Shown: piece after piece, positions 57,732 to 64,000 of the stretch
How positions within the stretch are numbered: the first letter of the stretch is position 1
Layout: the number at the start of each line of letters is the position of its first letter
Assembly: GCF_046237015.1 (NCBI RefSeq)
Contig: NZ_JBJYIN010000016.1
Span: 1-64,000 of the forward strand
Direction: 5' to 3'
Origin: JBJYIN01 sp046237015
GTDB lineage: Bacteria > Pseudomonadota > Gammaproteobacteria > Enterobacterales > Enterobacteriaceae
Length of the DNA: 64,000 nucleotides
The notes under the pieces: generated by a model
Told to the model about the DNA's origin: nothing
The model's input: the letters and a program-made list of their open reading frames with translations, nothing else
Database searches by the model: none
Program-made: the position numbers and the translations under genes

Positions 57732-59459
57732 TTAGCAGAGCGTTTTTTCTTCGATGAAACGGCTCACTAAGTTGCTCAACTCTTGTGCTGTCGGTTGGGC
57801 TAGAGCCTGTTCCGCCAGCGCCTTCGCATCTTCGTAATTAGCATTACGGATAATTTTTTTGATGCTCGGGATAGAGATCGCACTCATGCTGAATTCGTCC
57901 AGACCCATTCCCAATAACAGTAGTGTAGCACGTTCATCACCAGCGAGCTCACCACACATCCCCGTCCACTTACCTGCGGCATGGGAGGCGTCAATCACCT
58001 GTTTTATCAGGGTGAGGACTGCTGGAGACATCGGGTTATAGAGGTGAGAAATCAGCTCATTGCCGCGATCAACTGCCAGAGTATACTGGGTTAAGTCATT
58101 TGTCCCAATACTAAAAAAGTCGACTTCTTTCGCTAAGTGGTGGGCAATGGCAGCCGCCGCAGGCGTTTCAACCATTACACCGACTTCGATGGTCTCATCA
58201 AAAGATTTGTTTTCTGCTCTTAATTGCGCCTTCAGCATTTCCAGTTCAGCTTTGAGCTCACGAACTTCCTCTACGGAAATGATCATCGGGAACATGATTC
58301 GTAATTTGCCAAAGCTGGAGGCGCGCAGGATGGCGCGCAGTTGTGCATGGAGGATCTCTTTACGATCCAGACAAATACGAATGGCACGCCAGCCAAGGAA
58401 GGGGTTCTCTTCTTTCGGAAGATCCATATAGGGCAGATCTTTGTCACCACCAATATCCATGGTGCGCACGATGACGGCCTGTGCGCCTACCGCCTCAGCA
58501 ACGGCCTTGTAAGCCTGGAACTGTTCTTCCTCGGTAGGCAGTGAATCACGATCCATAAACAGGAACTCGGTGCGGTACAGACCGACACCTTCAGCACCGT
58601 TACGCTCAGCACCGACGACATCGCGTACCGTACCAATATTGGCGCAGACTTCAACCTGATGACCGTCCAGCGTGATAGCCGGTAAGTCCTTCAGTTTGGC
58701 AAGTTCGTATTTTTCAGAATGGTACTGCTGCTGAACCAATTTGAGTTCTTCAATGATTTCTGGTGCCGGATTTTGATAAATCTTGTTGTTAACGGCATCC
58801 AGAATCAGATAGTCACCGTTTTTAACCTGCTTGGTGACGTCAGTGGTTCCCACGATGGCGGGAAGTTCCAATGAACGGGCCATAATGGAAGTATGAGAGG
58901 TGCGACCACCGAGATCGGTGATGAAACCTAATACTTTATCCAGATTCAACTGTGCGGTTTCAGATGGCGTCAGATCGGTTGCGACCAGAATCGCCTCATC
59001 TTGAATATCGCCCAGATCGACAATGTTCATGTTCAGAATGTTTTTTAGCAGACGTTTGCCGATATCGCGCATGTCTGCTGCACGTTCTTTCAGATACTCA
59101 TCGTCCAGTTCTTCCAGTGCTTTCGCCTGATTCTCAATCACTGAAAATGCGGCAGCATCCGCTGAAGCGTGTTCATCCTTAATCAGGGTTATGATTTCCT
59201 GCTCAAACTCTTCATCTTCCAGCAACATGATGTGGCCTTCGAAGATGGCTTCTTTTTCTGCACCCAGTGTGGCGCCAGCCTTGGTTTTGATCGCTTCCAG
59301 TTGTTTGGATGCTTTCGCCCGGCCAGTAAGGAAACGCTCAACTTCCTGCTCTACCTGGTCTGCAGAGATTTTTTTCCGGCTGATGATTATCTCATCTTCT
59401 TTCAGTAACAACGCCTTACCAAAAGCAATGCCCGGTGATACTAATATGCCTGAAATCAT
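57732..59459 (-). CDS. ptsI: PTS enzyme I
   Basis: This 575-residue enzyme transfers phosphate from PEP to HPr, the first step of all PTS uptake. The phospho-His is in [21 protein letters not shown], the PEP domain has [29 protein letters not shown], and the active Cys is in [11 protein letters not shown]. The length equals E. coli PtsI. It follows ptsH by 46 bases on the same strand. Confidence 0.99.
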   Translation of the reverse strand: MISGILVSPGIAFGKALLLKEDEIIISRKKISADQVEQEVERFLTGRAKASKQLEAIKTKAGATLGAEKEAIFEGHIMLLEDEEFEQEIITLIKDEHASADAAAFSVIENQAKALEELDDEYLKERAADMRDIGKRLLKNILNMNIVDLGDIQDEAILVATDLTPSETAQLNLDKVLGFITDLGGRTSHTSIMARSLELPAIVGTTDVTKQVKNGDYLILDAVNNKIYQNPAPEIIEELKLVQQQYHSEKYELAKLKDLPAITLDGHQVEVCANIGTVRDVVGAERNGAEGVGLYRTEFLFMDRDSLPTEEEQFQAYKAVAEAVGAQAVIVRTMDIGGDKDLPYMDLPKEENPFLGWRAIRICLDRKEILHAQLRAILRASSFGKLRIMFPMIISVEEVRELKAELEMLKAQLRAENKSFDETIEVGVMVETPAAAAIAHHLAKEVDFFSIGTNDLTQYTLAVDRGNELISHLYNPMSPAVLTLIKQVIDASHAAGKWTGMCGELAGDERATLLLLGMGLDEFSMSAISIPSIKKIIRNANYEDAKALAEQALAQPTAQELSNLVSRFIEEKTLC

Positions 59460-59505
59460 AACCCTACCTTACTCAATTCTGATGTTTACTTAAAAGGCTT
59501 GCCTG

Positions 59506-59763
59506 TTACTCAAGCTCTGCCATCAGCTTAACCAGATGTTCCACTGCTTTTTGTTCATCTTCACCTTCCGCAGCAATGGTAACGACAGTTCCCTGCGTTA
59601 AGCCGAGAGTCTGTAGTTTAAACAGGCTCTTGGCACTGGCGCTTTTGCCGTTGGACGTGACAGTGATTTCTGAAGCAAACCCTTTGGCTTCTTTAACAAA
59701 CTGGGCAGCGGGACGAGTGTGCAGGCCATTCGGTGCGGTAATAGTGACTTCTTGCTGGAACAT
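59506..59763 (-). CDS. ptsH: Phosphocarrier protein HPr
   Basis: This 85-residue protein carries phosphate on His15 (NGLHTRPAA) from enzyme I to the EIIA proteins. The Ser46 region [19 protein letters not shown] is conserved, although enteric HPr is not usually Ser-phosphorylated. The ribosome site and leader segment AAGTTGGGGAAA upstream are like E. coli ptsH. First gene of the pts operon. Confidence 0.99.
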   Translation of the reverse strand: MFQQEVTITAPNGLHTRPAAQFVKEAKGFASEITVTSNGKSASAKSLFKLQTLGLTQGTVVTIAAEGEDEQKAVEHLVKLMAELE

Positions 59764-60132
59764 TCTGTTTTCCCCAACTTATGGATTAAATTAATGTTGT
59801 GGAACTAAAGTTTAGTTTATCCACTGAACTTTAGCCTGTTTGGTTAGCACCTGATTTATGTTACAGGGCCAGGCCGGGATGCGGCAAGGAAACGATGAAC
59901 CGCGTTTCCAGAATAAAATATCATCAAATATCACGATGTTCTCGCGCCATTGTTGGAATCCAACTCGAAAAACAGTGAGTGACTCACCGTGCGTCAACGT
60001 GGGATCAATGAACGATAGGACGTGATGGTTTGATGGATATTAATTTTACGCATCAAAATAATTGTTCGGTTAAATACTAAACCTGCATCAGAAAAGCAAT
60101 CTTCATGTATTACAAAGTTTGAACTACGCCAC
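59764..60132 (-). promoter_or_regulatory. pts operon leader and promoter region
   Basis: Between ptsH and the cysK terminator is a 370-base gap. Near the gene, CTAAAGTT (59805-59812) and AACTTTAG (59827-59834) form an inverted repeat. Further up are GGAAACG/CGTTTCC (59888-59894, 59903-59909) and the 13-bp palindrome GTGAGTGACTCAC (59975-59987). E. coli has several pts promoters controlled by CRP and Mlc in this gap; I cannot assign their sites confidently here. Confidence 0.5.
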
Positions 60133-60160
60133 AAAAAAGCACCTAAAAAGGTGCTTTTTT
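60133..60160 (-). terminator. cysK terminator
   Basis: A perfect 12-bp stem, AAAAAAGCACCT (60133-60144) and AGGTGCTTTTTT (60149-60160), has a four-base loop and ends in T6 on either strand. It is 42 bases after the cysK stop and blocks read-through toward ptsH. Confidence 0.93.
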
Positions 60161-60201
60161 AACAAAATAATTACTTTTTTGTGACGCAGATAAAAAAATG
60201 A

Positions 60202-61170
60202 TTACTGCTGCAATTCCTGCTCGGTGAAGAGGTCAGCGAAAAGCGCGGTGCTCAGGTAGCGTTCGCCAGATGATGGCAAGATAACCACGATGGTTTTATC
60301 TTTAAATTCAGCATCTTTCAGAAGATTAAGTGCCGCAGCAACGGCTGCACCAGAAGAAATACCTGCCAGAATGCCTTCTTCTTCCATCAGACGACGTGCT
60401 GTGCTGATCGCTTCTTCGTTAGTGATTTTCTCTACGCGGTCAATCAGCTTGAGATCCAGGTTGCCGGGGATGAAACCAGCACCGATACCTTGGATCTTAT
60501 GCGGGCCCGGTTTGAGCTCTTCACCAGCCAGTGCCTGAGTGATGACAGGAGAATCAGCGGGTTCGACGGCGACGCTGGTGATCGCTTTGCCTTTGGTGTT
60601 TTTGATATAACGGCTAACGCCGGTCAATGTACCGCCGGTACCGACACCTGAAATGAACACATCAACGGCACCGTCAGTGTCTTCCCAGATTTCCGGGCCA
60701 GTGGTCTTTTCATGGATTTCCGGGTTAGCCGGGTTGCTGAACTGCTGGAGCAGCAGGAAATGCTCTGGATCGCTGGCGACAATCTCTTCCGCTTTGGCAA
60801 TGGCACCTTTCATGCCTTTGGCACCTTCTGTCAGAACCAGTTTTGCACCAAGCGCTTTCAACAACTTACGACGCTCAATACTCATGGTTTCCGGCATAGT
60901 CAGCGTCAGTTTGTAACCGCGTGCCGCAGCGACATAGGCGAGTGCAATGCCGGTGTTACCGCTGGTTGGCTCAACCAGCTCAATTCCTGGTTTTAATACA
61001 CCGCGTTTTTCTGCATCCCAAATCAAATTGGAACCGATACGGCATTTGACACTAAAACTAGGATTGCGGGACTCAACCTTGGCCAGAATGCGTCCGTTGC
61101 CGATACGGTTCAAACGAACCAGCGGCGTATGGCCGATTGTAAAAGAGTTGTCTTCGTAGATCTTGCTCAT
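60202..61170 (-). CDS. cysK: Cysteine synthase A (O-acetylserine sulfhydrylase A)
   Basis: This 322-residue PLP enzyme is the main cysteine synthase, using O-acetylserine and sulfide. The PLP Lys is in [18 protein letters not shown] (about residue 42), the substrate loop [17 protein letters not shown], and [19 protein letters not shown] is conserved. It is larger than CysM and follows the usual order cysZ, cysK, ptsH. CysB control is expected from the family but no site is assigned here. Confidence 0.98.
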   Translation of the reverse strand: MSKIYEDNSFTIGHTPLVRLNRIGNGRILAKVESRNPSFSVKCRIGSNLIWDAEKRGVLKPGIELVEPTSGNTGIALAYVAAARGYKLTLTMPETMSIERRKLLKALGAKLVLTEGAKGMKGAIAKAEEIVASDPEHFLLLQQFSNPANPEIHEKTTGPEIWEDTDGAVDVFISGVGTGGTLTGVSRYIKNTKGKAITSVAVEPADSPVITQALAGEELKPGPHKIQGIGAGFIPGNLDLKLIDRVEKITNEEAISTARRLMEEEGILAGISSGAAVAAALNLLKDAEFKDKTIVVILPSSGERYLSTALFADLFTEQELQQ

Positions 61171-61298
61171 AGCCTGTCCTTATAACTGTATGAAATTTTT
61201 GCGAACATAGAGAGAATACTCGTTCGCAGCCGTCAGTGAAGTAAAGAATTGCTATATCGTTATGTTCTTAAGAAATATCTTTTCATTACAGTAAGCAA

Positions 61299-61319
61299 GC
61301 TGGCACGTAGTGTGCCAGC
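61299..61319 (-). terminator. Hairpin just after cysZ
   Basis: GCTGGCAC (61299-61306) pairs with GTGCCAGC (61312-61319) around a five-base loop, 3 bases past the cysZ end. No strong T-run follows on the minus strand, so termination may be partial. Confidence 0.5.
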
Positions 61320-61321
61320 CC

Positions 61322-62095
61322 TCACTTTTGTTGGGGCTGTATTGCCGATAATGTCCGGTAGCGTTCCACCCATAGCGCCGTTGCTCCGCATACGGCGACA
61401 GGCATGATCACCAGATTAAGGAAAGGAACCAGGGTAAATAGGCTAATCAGTGCCCCAAACTGCATATTAGCGATTTTATGCTGTCTTAACGCCTGACGCA
61501 TAGCAGGAAAGCTAACCTTGTGGTTATCAAAAGGGTAATCACAGTATTGGATCGACAGCATCCAGGCGCTAAACAGGAACCAGAGGACTGGTGCAATGGT
61601 TTGTCCAACGCCGGGAATGAAATACAAAATAAGCAGTAAGGCTGCGCGTGGTAGGTAGTAAGCCAGCTTCTGAATTTCACGCTTCATGATCCGTGGGATA
61701 TCTTTAGCGATGCCGAGAATGCCGCTGTCGGGTAATGCTTGCCCGGTTAGGCGAGCTTCTAATTGTTCCGCTAATAGGCCGTTAAACGGCGCGGCAATAA
61801 AATTGGCAATCGTACTGAACAGGTAGCTGAACACCAGCAGGATCGATAATACAACCAGCGGCCAGACAAGGTAACTCATCCACTGAAGCCAACTGGGAAT
61901 ATGAGACATCAATTGTGGTATCCAGTCATTGAGGCGTACGAATAACCACCAGAAGGCACCACCCATCAGCACGATGTTTACCAGTAATGGTAGGATGACG
62001 AAACGCCGGATGCCCGGTAGCGAAATCAGACGCCATCCTTCGATAAAATAGTGTATTCCACTGCGCGATGTCTGTTTGGAATTTGGATAAGGCAT
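61322..62095 (-). CDS. cysZ: Sulfate transporter CysZ
   Basis: This 257-residue inner-membrane protein mediates high-affinity sulfate uptake independent of the ABC importer. Four main hydrophobic segments are visible (about 30-55, 70-95, 145-175, 205-240), and the [19 protein letters not shown] loop is typical. It precedes cysK on the same strand with 150 bases between. If cysA is absent from the genome, CysZ would be important for sulfate uptake. Confidence 0.96.
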   Translation of the reverse strand: MPYPNSKQTSRSGIHYFIEGWRLISLPGIRRFVILPLLVNIVLMGGAFWWLFVRLNDWIPQLMSHIPSWLQWMSYLVWPLVVLSILLVFSYLFSTIANFIAAPFNGLLAEQLEARLTGQALPDSGILGIAKDIPRIMKREIQKLAYYLPRAALLLILYFIPGVGQTIAPVLWFLFSAWMLSIQYCDYPFDNHKVSFPAMRQALRQHKIANMQFGALISLFTLVPFLNLVIMPVAVCGATALWVERYRTLSAIQPQQK

Positions 62096-62316
62096 GTTGT
62101 GATTATTCTCAGTCGTTTGTTGATGAATGCATCATATCGGGATGATTTTATGCTGACCAGCCCGCATTTGGATGAAAAAACAGCAAAAAAGTGCGTTGTA
62201 TCTATCTTTATTGTCAGAATGTACCGCACAGACTTGCACTTGTGTACGTAGGCAAATAGAGTTAGTGATATAAGTATTTGCCGTGTCGGCAATGTATTGG
62301 AACAACTGGGATAGCA

Positions 62317-63273
62317 ATGATGCAGGATTTGCGTCTGATATTAATCGTTGTTGGCGCGATCGCTATAATAGCGCTATTACTGCACGGCTTGTGGACGAGT
62401 CGTAAAGAGCGCTCGTCCCTTTTTCGCGATCGTCCGGTTAAGCGTCTAAAGAAAGCACGTGATGAAACCCCGCTTGAAGAACTTGATGAAGGCGTGGGTG
62501 AAGTGCGTGTCAGAAATGCGCGTTCGCAAGATGAGCCTTCTTTCGGTGCCTATGATGTCAAAGAGCCTTCCCGTACCGAAGCGCGTTCTCCATTCAGCGA
62601 ACAGTCCTTGCAGCCATCGTCTCCCTACGACCCTTTGTTGGGGGAGGTTGCCCCGGATGAGGCACCATCGCCTCAGGTTCGAACTGAGTCGATAACGCCT
62701 TCTGTGGCGTCACGGGCGGAGCCTGCTATTTTCTCAAATGACGCGTCGCCTGCTGACGTTCAGCGTCCGCATGAAGACGTGACGGCAACGCACACCCAGC
62801 CAGTGGTTGAAGCCTCACCGACGGAAGAACAGCCTGTCGAGCATGTGCAACCAAAAGAAGCGGTTTTGGTGTTACATGTTGCGGCGCATCACGGTGGTAT
62901 TATTGGCGGTGAACTCCTGCTGCAAAGCGTGTTACAGGCTGGTTTCCAGTTTGGCGAAATGAACATTTTCCATCGTCATGTTAATCCGGCCGGCGCTGGC
63001 CCTGTACTGTTCAGTTTGGCGAATATGGTTAAACCGGGATCATTTGATCCCGATGATATGTCTGAGTTTTCCACGCCAGGCGTTTCCATCTTCATGATGG
63101 TGCCCTCTTATGGTGATGCCAGCCAAAACTTTAAGTTAATGCTGCAATCGGCGCAGCGCATCGCAGATGATGTCGGTGGTGTCGTGTTGGATGATGAACG
63201 CCGGATGATGACGCCACAGAAAGTTGAATCGTACAAAGCGCGTATCCGCGATGTACTGAAAGCCAATCTCTGA
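62317..63273 (+). CDS. zipA: Cell division protein ZipA
   Basis: This 318-residue bitopic protein tethers FtsZ to the membrane and recruits later divisome proteins. One N-terminal helix (residues about 6-27, with the N-terminus outside) is followed by [17 protein letters not shown] variable acidic/Pro-rich linker (about 45-185) leads to the globular FtsZ-binding domain ([23 protein letters not shown] ... [14 protein letters not shown]). I choose ATG 62317 (MMQDLRLIL), as in E. coli. The linker is poor in the Gln/Pro repeats of E. coli ZipA. Divergent from cysZ. Confidence 0.97.
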   Translation: MMQDLRLILIVVGAIAIIALLLHGLWTSRKERSSLFRDRPVKRLKKARDETPLEELDEGVGEVRVRNARSQDEPSFGAYDVKEPSRTEARSPFSEQSLQPSSPYDPLLGEVAPDEAPSPQVRTESITPSVASRAEPAIFSNDASPADVQRPHEDVTATHTQPVVEASPTEEQPVEHVQPKEAVLVLHVAAHHGGIIGGELLLQSVLQAGFQFGEMNIFHRHVNPAGAGPVLFSLANMVKPGSFDPDDMSEFSTPGVSIFMMVPSYGDASQNFKLMLQSAQRIADDVGGVVLDDERRMMTPQKVESYKARIRDVLKANL

Positions 63274-63301
63274 TAGATTAGGGTGAAGCTATAAATGAAA
63301 G

Positions 63302-63326
63302 CCTCCAATCGCGGAGGTTTTTTTTT
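63302..63326 (+). terminator. zipA terminator
   Basis: CCTCC (63302-63306) pairs with GGAGG (63313-63317) and is followed by nine T. It is 28 bases after the zipA stop. Confidence 0.88.
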
Positions 63327-63423
63327 AATTGTGTTATGCCCTGATGTGAATCGAGCGTTGCTGCATCAAGCGGTGACGAGAAACAATGTCCGTTTGGGGA
63401 CAACAAAACTAAGGTGAGTATCG

Positions 63424-64000
63424 GTGAGTAAGGCGCAAGGATTAAAGCAGGAACTTGGGGTGATTCAAGGGATAGGGCTGCTTTCCACATCATTACTGGG
63501 CACTGGCGTATTTGCCGTACCGGCTTTGGCAGCTCAACTGGCTCAGCAAGATAGTTTGTGGGCATGGCCGTTACTTATCCTGTTTGTTTTTCCTATCGCG
63601 ATTGGGTTTGCTGCATTAGGCCAACATTTTCCTAATGCGGGTGGTGCCGCGCATTTTGTTCATATGGCGTTTGGCCCGCGGCTTGCTCGTGTGACCAGTT
63701 GGTTGTTCCTCTCTGTTATCCCATTGGGGTTGCCAGCCGCATTACAAATCGCCGCAGGTTTCTGGCAGGCGGCATTAGGTTGGGGTGAACTGGGGTTGCT
63801 GATGGTTCAACTTCTGACGCTGGGGGGCATTTGGGTGCTTGGGTTACGCAGCGCGGGGTCGAGTGCCAATATCCAAATTGTGATTGCATTGTTAGTTGTC
63901 GGTCTGGTGGTCGCTATCTGGTGGCAAGGTGATATTGCACCGGCGGATATTCCGTGGCCGACGATCAGCGAACTGTCATGGTCGAATACCTTTAGCGCAT
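63424..64000 (+). CDS. yjeH: YjeH-like amino-acid exporter of the APC family (cut by the window end)
   Basis: The first 192 residues of a membrane protein are visible, open to the right edge. It starts at GTG 63424 (SKAQGLKQELGVIQGIGLLSTSLLGTGVFAVPALAA) with AAGGTGAG upstream. The sequence closely matches E. coli YjeH, which exports methionine and branched-chain amino acids and has 12 helices and about 418 residues. At least five hydrophobic segments lie within the visible part. It is not ended by a stop in the window. Confidence 0.9.
   Translation, partial: MSKAQGLKQELGVIQGIGLLSTSLLGTGVFAVPALAAQLAQQDSLWAWPLLILFVFPIAIGFAALGQHFPNAGGAAHFVHMAFGPRLARVTSWLFLSVIPLGLPAALQIAAGFWQAALGWGELGLLMVQLLTLGGIWVLGLRSAGSSANIQIVIALLVVGLVVAIWWQGDIAPADIPWPTISELSWSNTFSA

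Overview
The window is a chromosomal segment of a soft-rot enterobacterium, most likely Pectobacterium. The backbone genes (smpB, ratAB, bamE, recN, nadK, grpE, nudK, maeB, hemF, yfeX, yfeY, cysPTW, cysM, ptsHI-crr, cysK, cysZ, zipA) are close to their E. coli counterparts in sequence and length. They are interleaved with sugar-acid catabolic cassettes of the kind plant-associated Pectobacterium carry. Two 127-bp ERIC elements also point to the Enterobacterales. The genus name is inferred from gene content.

Region 1 (1 to about 5.2 kb) is the right end of a P4-like satellite or prophage remnant. It carries a Psu-like gene, an Ogr/Delta zinc-finger activator, and a tyrosine integrase next to the 3' end of ssrA. 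Between Delta and the integrase, where P4 satellites carry variable cargo, lies an AT-rich pair: a UvrD-like superfamily 1 helicase and a 223-residue protein without an assigned function. Integrase, helicase and the small protein are joined by ATGA overlaps. This pair is the best candidate in the window for a little-described, possibly antiviral, system.

Region 2 (5.2 to 10.9 kb) is conserved: ssrA, smpB, ratAB, bamE, recN (with several LexA boxes), nadK and grpE (with a sigma32 promoter). Region 3 (11 to 14.5 kb) is an AT-rich accessory block with an aspartate/glutamate racemase, a Dcu-type transporter and a divergent LysR regulator. Region 4 (14.5 to 23.4 kb) holds mntH with a Fur-like box, then a cluster with an Fe-alcohol dehydrogenase, two tandem 2-keto-3-deoxygalactonokinase paralogues, an MFS transporter, a KDPG/KDPGal-type aldolase and an IclR regulator, and then nudK.

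Region 5 (23.4 to 34.6 kb) is a divergent catabolic locus. Its genes fit the D-apionate route through L-erythrulose: an ApnO-like oxidoisomerase, an OiaC-like decarboxylase, a LerK-like kinase, a LerI-like isomerase and a DerI (RpiB-type) isomerase. It also has an MFS transporter, a SorC regulator, and transaldolase and transketolase to absorb the erythrose 4-phosphate product.

Region 6 (34.9 to 45.2 kb) is backbone: maeB, yaiI-hemF, ypeA, yfeY, yfeX and the sulfate operon cysP-cysT-cysW-cysM. The ATPase gene cysA is missing from this operon, and a terminator-like hairpin stands in its place. Region 7 (45.3 to 51.3 kb) is an AT-rich sugar-acid island: GntR regulator, RspA/ManD dehydratase, gluconate 5-dehydrogenase-like SDR, idonate dehydrogenase-like MDR and an MHS transporter. 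Shared TTGT-N3-ACAA motifs appear in its control regions. Region 8 (51.5 to 57 kb) is macAB with a divergent CpxRA-like two-component system. Region 9 (57 to 64 kb) is crr, ptsI, ptsH, cysK, cysZ, zipA and the start of a yjeH-like transporter cut by the window end.
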